Source: Lentzea tibetensis (GTDB taxonomy: Bacteria > Actinomycetota > Actinomycetes > Mycobacteriales > Pseudonocardiaceae). From it: a DNA stretch of 64,000 nucleotides. Under the pieces are notes generated by a model, which was not told the DNA's origin, did not search any database, and saw nothing but the letters and a program-made list of their open reading frames with translations. Below, one piece after another: positions 1 through 6,465 of this stretch (position 1 is its first letter; every line of letters begins with the position of its first letter). Where the stretch lies: positions 358,439 to 422,438 of the forward strand of contig NZ_VOBR01000005.1 in the NCBI RefSeq assembly GCF_007845675.1, in the 5' to 3' direction. Position numbers and translations under genes: made by a program.

Positions 1-1013
1 AACTTCACACCGGTCGGGACCGCGATGAGGAACGTCATGAACGCGAAGAACGGCAGCAGCACGGCGCCGGTGGCGTACATGTGGTGCGCCCACACGGCCA
101 CGGACAGGGCCGCGATGCCGAGCGTCGCGTAGACCAGGCCGTTGTAACCGAAGATCGGCTTGCGGCTGAACACCGGGAAGATCTCCGACACGATGCCGAA
201 GAACGGCAGGGCGACGATGTAGACCTCGGGGTGACCGAAGAACCAGAAGAGGTGCTGCCAGAGGATCACGCCGCCGTTGGCCGGGTCGAACACGTGCGCA
301 CCGAGGTGGCGGTCGGCCAGCAGGCCGAACAGCGCGGCGGTCAGGATCGGGAACGCCAGCAGCACGAGGATCGACGTCACCAGGATGTTCCAGGTGAAGA
401 TCGGCATCCGGAACATCGTCATGCCGGGCGCGCGCAGGCAGACCACCGTGGTGATCATGTTGACGGCACCGAGAATGGTGCCGAGACCACCGATGATCAG
501 GCCGACGATCCACAGGTCGGCGCCGACGCCGGGCGAGTGGATGGCGTTGCTCAGCGGCGTGTAGGCGAACCAGCCGAAGTCGGCGGCGCCACCGGGGGTG
601 ATGAAGCCCGACATCACGATCAGGCCGCCGAACAGGTACAGCCAGTACGAGAACGCGTTGAGCCGCGGGAACGCCACGTCAGGCGAACCGATCTGCAGCG
701 GCATCACGAAGTTCGCGAACCCGAACACGATCGGCGTCGCGTACAGCAGCAGCATGATCGTGCCGTGCATGGTGAACAGCTGGTTGAACTGCTCCTGCGA
801 CAAGAACTGCATACCGGGCCGGGCCAGCTCGGTCCTCATCAGCATGGCCATGGCGCCGCCGACCATGAAGAAGGCGAAGCTCGTGACCAGGTACAGGATG
901 CCGATCTGTTTGTGGTCCGTGGTGCGGAACATCCGCAGCAGGAACGAACCCTTGACCGCCTTGCGCGTCGGGAACGGACGCGTTGCGATCGGCTGCGGGG
1001 CTACGGCCGTCAC
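1..1013 (-). CDS. ctaD: Cytochrome c oxidase subunit I (aa3 type), 5' part
   Basis: Catalytic subunit of the terminal aa3 oxidase in the cytoplasmic membrane; it reduces oxygen to water and pumps protons. The first 337 codons are in the window and the gene runs off the left edge (the family is usually about 550-580 aa). Visible family hallmarks are the low-spin haem ligand His83 in FTMHGTIM and the Cu-B/tyrosine cross-link motif HPEVY at residues 261-265, within a series of hydrophobic helices. The start is GTG at 1013, chosen because a GGAGG ribosome-binding site lies six bases upstream and the protein then begins [12 protein letters not shown], as actinobacterial CtaD proteins do. The call is firm. 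Confidence 0.97.
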   Translation of the reverse strand, partial: MTAVAPQPIATRPFPTRKAVKGSFLLRMFRTTDHKQIGILYLVTSFAFFMVGGAMAMLMRTELARPGMQFLSQEQFNQLFTMHGTIMLLLYATPIVFGFANFVMPLQIGSPDVAFPRLNAFSYWLYLFGGLIVMSGFITPGGAADFGWFAYTPLSNAIHSPGVGADLWIVGLIIGGLGTILGAVNMITTVVCLRAPGMTMFRMPIFTWNILVTSILVLLAFPILTAALFGLLADRHLGAHVFDPANGGVILWQHLFWFFGHPEVYIVALPFFGIVSEIFPVFSRKPIFGYNGLVYATLGIAALSVAVWAHHMYATGAVLLPFFAFMTFLIAVPTGVK

Positions 1014-1160
1014 GGTTCCTCCAGGCCTTGGTGGGACCAGTCGTTCGGAAAACTCCCCGGATCGTAGACGGAGGCGATCAGCCGTTCGCGAGTGGGCTGG
1101 GGCCGGTGGCCAGCGACGTAGCGCAAGTCACACCTGCTCGGGGTGTCCTATTCTGGCGGC

Positions 1161-1439
1161 GTGCCGACCCGTGCTCTCCTGGTGCTCACGCTGCTCTTCG
1201 GCGTCTTCGCCATGCACCAGGTCGCGCAACCTTCCGAAGCCCACGGCGACCACGACCCGAGCCTCCACCTGTGCATTGGTCTGGTCGTGACGGCCGTCGG
1301 CCTCGTCGCGCTGCGGAAGGCCGGCACATCCGGTACCACTTTCCCGCCGCCTCCGGCGCGTGCCGCGGCGGTGCTGCTGCCGCGCGCGGCGCCCGTGGTG
1401 GCCGACGTGCCCACCCGGCTGGTCGTGCTGCGGTTGTGA
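1161..1439 (+). CDS. Small membrane protein, DUF6153-like
   Basis: A 92-aa protein of unknown function with an N-terminal hydrophobic helix (LLVLTLLFGVFAM), a His-rich segment (EAHGDHDPSLHLCIG) and a second hydrophobic stretch followed by an Ala/Pro-rich tail. The arrangement matches DUF6153 proteins, which in actinomycetes typically sit next to a DUF305 gene, as here (41 bp downstream). I chose GTG at 1161 because it puts the membrane helix at the extreme N terminus; an ATG 18 bp upstream is also in frame. The His/Asp cluster may bind metal, but that is inference. Confidence 0.7.
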   Translation: MPTRALLVLTLLFGVFAMHQVAQPSEAHGDHDPSLHLCIGLVVTAVGLVALRKAGTSGTTFPPPPARAAAVLLPRAAPVVADVPTRLVVLRL

Positions 1440-1479
1440 GGAGACCAGGCCCCCGTCTCCCATCAGCACGAACAAAGGA

Positions 1480-1989
1480 ATGAAGATCTTGCGCACCGCG
1501 CTCATCGGCGTGGCGGTACTCGCTGCGCTCACGGCGTGCGGCTCACCCGCGACGCACAACTCGGCGGACGTGAAGTTCGCCCAGGAGATGGTCCCGCACC
1601 ACGAGCAGGCGCTGACCATGGCGAAGCTCGTGGAGAGCCGCACCGAGAACACCCACGTCATCGAACTGGCCTCGCGGATCGAGAAGGGCCAGCAGCCGGA
1701 GATCGACAAGCTCAACGGCAAGCTGAAGGAATGGGGCTCGCCCGCGTCCCACTCTGACCACGGCGGTCACGGCATGGTCGACACGTCGACCCTGACCGCG
1801 CTGAAGGGCACCGAGTTCGACCGGCAGTGGCTGGCGCTGATGATCACGCACCACCGCGGTGCCGTGCAGTCGGCGCGCGACCAGCAGGCGAAGGGCACCG
1901 ACCCGGACACCAAGAAGCTCGCGGGCGACATCATCACCGCACAGGAGAAGGAGATCGCCGAAATGGAGTCGCTGCTGCCCCAGGGCTGA
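1480..1989 (+). CDS. DUF305 lipoprotein
   Basis: A 169-aa secreted lipoprotein: the signal peptide ends in the lipobox LTAC (residues about 16-19), so it should be anchored on the outer face of the membrane. The mature part is a DUF305 (ferritin-like four-helix) domain with the two diagnostic His/Met motifs MVPHHEQALTMA and MITHHRGAV and a His-rich linker (SHSDHGGHGM). DUF305 proteins are often associated with metal, especially copper, handling, but no biochemical role is established for this one. The start is ATG at 1480 with AAAGGA just upstream. It is probably co-transcribed with the DUF6153-like gene. Confidence 0.88.
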   Translation: MKILRTALIGVAVLAALTACGSPATHNSADVKFAQEMVPHHEQALTMAKLVESRTENTHVIELASRIEKGQQPEIDKLNGKLKEWGSPASHSDHGGHGMVDTSTLTALKGTEFDRQWLALMITHHRGAVQSARDQQAKGTDPDTKKLAGDIITAQEKEIAEMESLLPQG

Positions 1990-2004
1990 TGTGACTCTCT
2001 TCCG

Positions 2005-2730
2005 GTGAGTGCTTCAGCAGCCGTGCGCGCAGCCGTCTCAGTGGCTCGCGCGCACGGCCTCACCGTTTCTTCTCCGCTCGTGCTGCGACACCTGTCGAAC
2101 ACCCTGATCTGGCTGCGGCCGGCTCCGGTCGTGGCACGCGTGGCCACGGCGACCGCCCTGGTGCGGTCACCGGCCGCGTTCCTCGAACGCGACCTCGCCG
2201 TGTCGGCCTACCTGGCCGCTCGGGGCGTGCCGGTGGTTCCCGCGTCCGGCGAGCTGCCGCCCGGTCCGCACGCGCACTCCGGGTTCACGATGACGTTCAC
2301 GCAGCACGTGCCGCACGACCTGTCGGTGGTGCCGTCACCTGCTTCGTTCGCCTCCCTGCTGGCCTCGTTGCACGCCGAGCTGGCTCGGTATCCGGGACCG
2401 TTGCCGGTGGCCATGCCGTTCGACGACATGGCTGCTCTTGGGTGTGCTGCGCCCGATCGGCCCGCTGGTGGCGCGGCTCGGCCGCTGCACGGGGACGCGC
2501 ATCCGGGGAACCTGCTGTGGACGCCCGCCGGTCCGGTGTGGAACGACTTCGAGGACACCTGGCTGGGGCCGGTCGAGTGGGATCTCGCGTGCCTGCTGCA
2601 CACCCAGCGGCTCGACGGGGCCGCCGCGGTGGCCGCCTATCCGGGCGCTTACTCGCCGGCCGCCGTCTCGGCGTGGCTCACCGTCCGGCGCGCGCACGCC
2701 GCGTGCTGGACCGAGGTGTTGAGCCGTTGA
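2005..2730 (+). CDS. APH-type phosphotransferase family protein, short
   Basis: A protein-kinase-like phosphotransferase (aminoglycoside/choline kinase superfamily). The Brenner motif HGDAHPGN and the following metal-binding region WNDFEDTWLGPVEWDLA are intact, and the N-terminal lobe is recognisable (VVARVATATALVRSPAAF). It is only 241 aa where relatives are near 290-300. The helical segment expected between MPFDDMAALG and the HGD motif is reduced to an Ala/Gly/Pro-rich stretch, so an internal deletion or local frame slip around 2435-2480 is possible. The GTG start at 2005 has no clear ribosome-binding site. The last codons and stop lie inside a perfect hairpin shared with the opposing gene. 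The substrate is unknown. Confidence 0.7.
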   Translation: MSASAAVRAAVSVARAHGLTVSSPLVLRHLSNTLIWLRPAPVVARVATATALVRSPAAFLERDLAVSAYLAARGVPVVPASGELPPGPHAHSGFTMTFTQHVPHDLSVVPSPASFASLLASLHAELARYPGPLPVAMPFDDMAALGCAAPDRPAGGAARPLHGDAHPGNLLWTPAGPVWNDFEDTWLGPVEWDLACLLHTQRLDGAAAVAAYPGAYSPAAVSAWLTVRRAHAACWTEVLSR

Positions 2731-2775
2731 GGCCACTTCGACCGACGTGAGGTCGGTCGAAGTGGCCTCAACGGC
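2723..2775. terminator. Perfect 24-bp hairpin, bidirectional terminator
   Basis: Arms 2723-2746 and 2752-2775 are perfect reverse complements around a 5-nt loop (GTGAG). The hairpin includes the last two codons and stop of the phosphotransferase gene and ends five bases before the stop of the convergent wall-protein gene, so it can terminate both. There is no T-run, as is common for actinomycete terminators. Confidence 0.85.
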
Positions 2776-2780
2776 ACCGG

Positions 2781-3470
2781 TCAAGCCTTGCGGCGACGCA
2801 GGAAGAACAGAACGCCGGCGCCGGCGGCGACCAGTGCCGCACCCATGCCGACGAGCCACGGCGAACCGAAACCGGTGGAGGCGAGCTCGGCCTCCTGCGC
2901 ACCGGCGGGAGCCACGGCGGTGCTGGTCGACGTGGCCGTGGTCGGCACGGGCCGCTCACTGGACTTCGGCTGCTCCTCGCGCGGCTTCTCCTCGCCGGGA
3001 GGCTGCTCCTCACCAGGAGGCTGCTCCTCACCGGGAGGCTGCTCGGCGGACTTCACGCCGCACGCGTACCAGTGGCTGATGGCGGCGGGCTTGCCGCTGT
3101 CGTTGATCGGAGCGTGCAGGCCGGTCCACGGCAACGCACCCAGCGCACCCGCGAGGTAGACGTTGTAGGCGGGCCCGCCCTTGACGACGACACCCGTGAC
3201 GGTCACGCCGTCCGGAACGCCGGTGATGGTGACCTCGGCCTGGTTGTCCCCACCGGTGAAGGTGAACTCCGCACCGGCGATCGGCTTGCCGGTCAGGTTC
3301 CCGACGGTGCACGCGTCGTCGTGGTCGATCGCCACGTTGCCCGCGTGCACGGCGGCACGCGCGTCACCCGAGACGAGTGGCTTGTTCGGCGCGGCAGAGG
3401 CGGTGGTGGCGAGCGCGGCGAGGGCGAACGACGTTGCGGCCAGCGCGGCGACCAGTCTGGGCAGGGCCAT
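2781..3470 (-). CDS. Secreted cell-wall-anchored protein with LASTG sorting signal
   Basis: A 229-aa surface protein of unknown function. A Sec signal peptide (residues 1-26, ending ASA) precedes a domain of about 110 aa with two cysteines (DACTVGN and YACGVK). Then come three tandem EQPPGE units (residues about 143-160), a Thr/Ser/Ala linker, the sorting motif LASTG at 196-200, a membrane helix and the basic tail RRRK. LAxTG motifs are typical substrates of class E sortases in actinobacteria, so covalent anchoring to peptidoglycan is expected. I chose ATG at 3470 over the in-frame ATG at 3482 because GGAGA lies five bases before it and would be inside the coding sequence if the upstream start were used. 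No enzymatic motif was seen. Confidence 0.88.
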   Translation of the reverse strand: MALPRLVAALAATSFALAALATTASAAPNKPLVSGDARAAVHAGNVAIDHDDACTVGNLTGKPIAGAEFTFTGGDNQAEVTITGVPDGVTVTGVVVKGGPAYNVYLAGALGALPWTGLHAPINDSGKPAAISHWYACGVKSAEQPPGEEQPPGEEQPPGEEKPREEQPKSSERPVPTTATSTSTAVAPAGAQEAELASTGFGSPWLVGMGAALVAAGAGVLFFLRRRKA

Positions 3471-3704
3471 TCGTATCTCCATCAGTTCGGCGGGATGCCG
3501 GGATCTAAGACCATCGACGTCCCCCTAACGGGTGAAGAAGGGGGTGGCGATACGAACCAAGACCGAGTTGTTACGCCCCCGTGAGCTACCAGCGGTGACA
3601 ACGTCTAGGAATCAGCCAGCCCGTTGCCCCTTACGGTCACGATGATGTGCCGTACGCTCGCCACTTTGGTTGGGTCGGGGACGCACGACGGGAACCCCAT
3701 CAGC

Positions 3705-4937
3705 ATGGTCAAACCTCCGGCTGTCGAGTCGATCCACGCGTCGATCGCGCCCGCCGACACGTTGCTCGCGGAGCGACGTGCGTTGTATTCGCTCGCGGTC
3801 GAGCTGCTCTGTCCTGACATGGGGGACAGCGAGGTCGCGGACGAGGTGCTGGACAGTCCGCTCGTGCGCTTCCACATCGGCGAGGCGCTGGCCGGGCGCG
3901 CGGACATCACGCTGGGCGAGCTGACCGCGTGCCTCGAAGCACCGGGGACGACCCGCTCGGCGCACGGACTGCCCGTCATCGCGGACGCGCGCGCACACGA
4001 ACCGCTCGCCCCGCTGCTGCGGACCATCGAGACCCAGCCGGGGCTGCGGCTGCTGACCGACGGGCCGCGGTTCGAGCAGGCGTACTCGATCGTGGAGCAG
4101 GGCGTTCTGCTCGCACTGAAGGTGAGTCCCGGTCTCATCGAGGACCTGCTGGCGCACGTCAACCTGTTCGCGGTGCTGGATCCGGACACGTCGCACGGGC
4201 TCGCGTCCGCGTCGTCCCGCTGGTTCCCGGGCATCGTGCTCATCGACGCACCGGCGACCCCGATCGAGGTCGCCGAGGGACTCGTTCACGAGGCAGCGCA
4301 CCAAAAGTTCTTCGATTTCGCCATCACGCGACAGTTTCTTGGGGCGAAATCCGATACCGCCGAACAATTTGTCACGTCGTGGTCGAAAAAATCATGGCCG
4401 ATGGAGCAAACCGTCGCGGCGTGGCATGCGTACTCCCTGATGTACCGGTTCGCGATGGACGCCGGCGTCGCTGAAGGGCACTGCGAGGTCAGCGCGGCCT
4501 CGCTGTTGCCGAAGGCGGGCGAACGCGCGGCCGAGATCGGGAACTGGCTGGTGGCCCACGCGGAGTACCTCGAGAACGACGCGCGGACGCTGCTCGCCGG
4601 ACTGCTGGAGACCGTCGAACCTCTCGGTTTCTCCAGCACCAGGAGCACGCAGGCGATCACCGGCCGCCTGCGGCTCGCCCCGGACGTGCGTGTCGCCGCG
4701 CGGAAACAGCGAGGTCAGCGGATAGTGGTCGCCACCGCTTCCATTCCACCCGAGCTGTACTGGGTTGATCCCGACGCGGCCGACAGCCTTCAGTTGATAA
4801 AGGACGAGGCCGATGGACTCGAAGTCGACGACCTCGTGGACCGTTTGGCGGCGCAGTGGGGTGTTGTGCCGGAGTTTGCCAGGCCGCGGGTCTCAACCGG
4901 GCTACAAGCGTTGCTCGACGCCGCGTTGATTCACTAA
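3705..4937 (+). CDS. HExxH-type peptide-modifying enzyme with C-terminal PqqD-like domain (candidate RiPP hydroxylase)
   Basis: A 410-aa protein that resembles the HEXXH-motif family annotated as alpha-ketoglutarate/iron-dependent peptide beta-hydroxylases of RiPP pathways. The metal-binding HEAAH lies at residues 195-199 within EGLVHEAAHQKFF. The C-terminal portion (about residue 317 onward) has the layout of a PqqD/RRE precursor-recognition domain: a strand-rich start (LRLAPDVRVAARK) followed by a helix with VDDLVDRLAAQWGV and a final helix STGLQALLDAALI. No signal peptide or membrane helix is present. The gene is followed after 56 bp by a 50-aa precursor-like ORF, which supports a peptide-modifying role. 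The start is uncertain: ATG 3705 was chosen, but in-frame ATG 3642/3645 and TTG 3624 are possible. The family call is good; the exact reaction is inference. Confidence 0.78.
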   Translation: MVKPPAVESIHASIAPADTLLAERRALYSLAVELLCPDMGDSEVADEVLDSPLVRFHIGEALAGRADITLGELTACLEAPGTTRSAHGLPVIADARAHEPLAPLLRTIETQPGLRLLTDGPRFEQAYSIVEQGVLLALKVSPGLIEDLLAHVNLFAVLDPDTSHGLASASSRWFPGIVLIDAPATPIEVAEGLVHEAAHQKFFDFAITRQFLGAKSDTAEQFVTSWSKKSWPMEQTVAAWHAYSLMYRFAMDAGVAEGHCEVSAASLLPKAGERAAEIGNWLVAHAEYLENDARTLLAGLLETVEPLGFSSTRSTQAITGRLRLAPDVRVAARKQRGQRIVVATASIPPELYWVDPDAADSLQLIKDEADGLEVDDLVDRLAAQWGVVPEFARPRVSTGLQALLDAALIH

Positions 4938-4993
4938 GTTCCTCCCACTTGATCGTCCGCATTGGACGGTTCCGCATAAAAGGACCTACGACC

Positions 4994-5146
4994 TTGAGCG
5001 AGTCCGTACCGCCCTCTCAGCACCCCGCGTCCCAGCACCCCGGTGCGGGCCCGGTCGGCCAGCCCGTGAACCGCGTCGAGTGGTTCCGCCGGATGCCGAC
5101 GGGGAGCACGGTCTTCGTTCGTCCGAACGAAGCCGACAGCAAGTAA
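4994..5146 (+). CDS. Candidate RiPP precursor peptide, 50 aa
   Basis: A short peptide with a TTG start at 4994 preceded by AAAAGGA nine bases upstream. The N-terminal half is Ser/Pro/Gln/His-rich with a doubled unit (SQHPA, SQHPG) and looks like a disordered leader. The C-terminal half (VNRVEWFRRMPTGSTVFVRP) is compact, with Trp/Phe/Arg residues, ending NEADSK. The position directly behind an HExxH/PqqD-domain enzyme and in front of a strong terminator argues that it is the substrate. It does not end in the FxSxx-COOH motif known for some precursors next to HExxH proteins. Its role as a precursor is inference from context; that the ORF is translated is likely. Confidence 0.65.
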   Translation: MSESVPPSQHPASQHPGAGPVGQPVNRVEWFRRMPTGSTVFVRPNEADSK

Positions 5147-5149
5147 CGA

Positions 5150-5181
5150 GGAAAAGGGACGCCCCGCAGCGTCCCTTTTCC
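5150..5181 (+). terminator. Rho-independent-like terminator after the precursor peptide
   Basis: Perfect 13-bp stem, arms 5150-5162 and 5169-5181 with loop CCCGCA, starting four bases after the TAA of the precursor gene. The stem ends in a T-rich 3' arm (CCCTTTTCC). Confidence 0.85.
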
Positions 5182-5192
5182 TTGAGCTTAAG

Positions 5193-5203
5193 TTGTCTGA
5201 CAA
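5193..5203. promoter_or_regulatory. GntR-type palindrome TTGTCTGACAA
   Basis: Exact palindrome TTGTC-T-GACAA between the two terminators. It fits the FadR-subfamily pattern T-x-GT-n-AC-x-A, and near-identical sequences occur 300 bp away in front of the FadR-type gene. Function at this site is uncertain because it lies between two gene ends. Confidence 0.4.
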
Positions 5204-5205
5204 CA

Positions 5206-5239
5206 GACGACCCCCCGGCCCCGCAACCGGGGGGTCGTC
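5206..5239 (-). terminator. GC-rich terminator of the 51-aa membrane peptide gene
   Basis: Perfect 13-bp stem, arms 5206-5218 and 5227-5239 with an 8-nt loop, located 11 bp beyond the stop of the minus-strand membrane peptide gene. Confidence 0.75.
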
Positions 5240-5250
5240 TCCCCCTCGAT

Positions 5251-5406
5251 TCAGCTGGACATGATGTTGACGACGTTGGTGAAGCCGATGACGACCAGCA
5301 CCACCACGCTGAGACCGAGGATGGTCACCACCGTCCGCCATCCGATCATCGAGACGGCGACGGCGGTGCAGAAAGCGATTCCCAGGGCGTTTCCCGACAC
5401 AGGCAT
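5251..5406 (-). CDS. Hypothetical 51-aa membrane peptide
   Basis: A short ORF whose product is almost entirely hydrophobic: MPVSGNALGIAFCTAVAVSM, then IGWRTVVTILG and VVVLVVIGFTNVVNIMSS, giving two predicted membrane helices around a short Arg-containing turn. The ATG at 5406 is preceded by the strong ribosome-binding site GGAGGT, and the gene has its own terminator, so expression is credible. I do not recognise a family. It is convergent with the candidate RiPP precursor and divergent from the FadR-type regulator gene, so it could be controlled by the same operators. A role in export or immunity for the neighbouring peptide is only a guess. Confidence 0.65.
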   Translation of the reverse strand: MPVSGNALGIAFCTAVAVSMIGWRTVVTILGLSVVVLVVIGFTNVVNIMSS

Positions 5407-5495
5407 GGCTACCTCCGCGCGCCGAAGCGGTCACCAGGGTGGGCGGTCCTGTTTGAGTGCCTCTTCGGCTGTTCCAAGTGTGCCGGGCTAGTAGG

Positions 5496-5528
5496 TTGTC
5501 TGTCAACCGTCTTCCCCCTGACAGACAA
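5496..5528. promoter_or_regulatory. Paired GntR operator sites upstream of the FadR-type gene
   Basis: TTGTCTGTCAA at 5496-5506 and its inverted relative (TTGTCTGTCAG read on the minus strand) at 5518-5528, with centres 22 bp apart, so they lie on the same DNA face. They lie 71-103 bp before the FadR-type start and about 90-120 bp upstream of the membrane peptide start, so they could control both divergent genes. Assignment to this regulator is inference from the T-x-GT-n-AC-x-A pattern and position. Confidence 0.55.
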
Positions 5529-5598
5529 GTTGCATCTGTTGTCCTGCAGGCCTACGCTGGTCTGAATACCCCAGCGTCAGCACAGGCGGGCGACAGTC

Positions 5599-6381
5599 AT
5601 GAACGACGAGAACTCACCCGACGCCGGGAATTGGGCACTTCCGCTCGACTCCCGACGCCCGCTGCCGGAACTGATCGAGGAACAACTCCGAGCGAAGATC
5701 GCGGACGGGTCGCTCGAGGCAGGCGATCGCCTGCCGACCGAGCCGGAGCTGGCACGTCAGCTGAACGTGGCCCGCAGCTCGCTGCGCACCGCGTTGCAGA
5801 GCCTGCAGCACCGGGGAATCGTCGAGGTGCGGCGCGGGCTCGGCTGGTACGTGCGCACCACGAACCTCGACGAGGACGAGTTCGTCGACCGGCAGTTCAC
5901 CGGCAACCACTTCTCCGACGCGGATCTGCTGGAGACGCGCATCGCGCTGGAGACGGCCGCGACGAGCCTCGCCGCGACCCGCGCCACCGACGGCGAGCTC
6001 GACGAGATCGCCAAGCTCAGCACGATGTACCAGCGTGCGACCGAGCTCGCCGACACGATCGAGGCCGACGAGGCGTTCCACCTCGCGATCGTCCGGGCGA
6101 GCCACAACCGGCTGCTGGAGAAGCTCTACCTGGCCCTGGTTCCGCAGCTGCGCGCTTATCGCCGGTCGACGGCGACCCGTCCGGTGCACAACCGGTCCGC
6201 GAACGACCACCAGCAGGTCGTGATGTGGTTGCGGCGCAGGGACGAGGTGGGCGCGCGAATTGCGATGACCACTCACCTTCTCGGGCTCTACCAGGACTTC
6301 GCGGAGGCCGCCGAGCGCGAGGCGACGATGACGAACTTCGTCAGCGTCGACGACGAGCCGATGTGGACTTCAGCGGACTGA
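5599..6381 (+). CDS. FadR-subfamily GntR transcriptional regulator
   Basis: A 260-aa regulator. The N-terminal winged helix-turn-helix covers about residues 20-88 (LPELIEEQLRAKIADGSLEA, GDRLPTEPELARQLNVARSS, GWYVR wing). The C-terminal all-helical FCD ligand-binding domain covers about residues 110-245, with the family metal/ligand residues in LLETRIALE, DEAFHLAIV and HLLGLY. FCD regulators usually sense small carboxylates or sugars acids and autoregulate. Candidate operators lie just upstream (5496-5528). The downstream gene on the same strand encodes an unknown membrane protein. The ATG at 5599 has only a weak ribosome-binding site (GGCGGGCGAC). The effector is unknown. Confidence 0.93.
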   Translation: MNDENSPDAGNWALPLDSRRPLPELIEEQLRAKIADGSLEAGDRLPTEPELARQLNVARSSLRTALQSLQHRGIVEVRRGLGWYVRTTNLDEDEFVDRQFTGNHFSDADLLETRIALETAATSLAATRATDGELDEIAKLSTMYQRATELADTIEADEAFHLAIVRASHNRLLEKLYLALVPQLRAYRRSTATRPVHNRSANDHQQVVMWLRRRDEVGARIAMTTHLLGLYQDFAEAAEREATMTNFVSVDDEPMWTSAD

Positions 6382-6465
6382 CATCCCCCGATCGGCCCTG
6401 TCCATCACCCTGTATGCGCTTTCACCATGTGTGCACGGGTGGTGCGAGGGGACTGCGGGAGGCGC

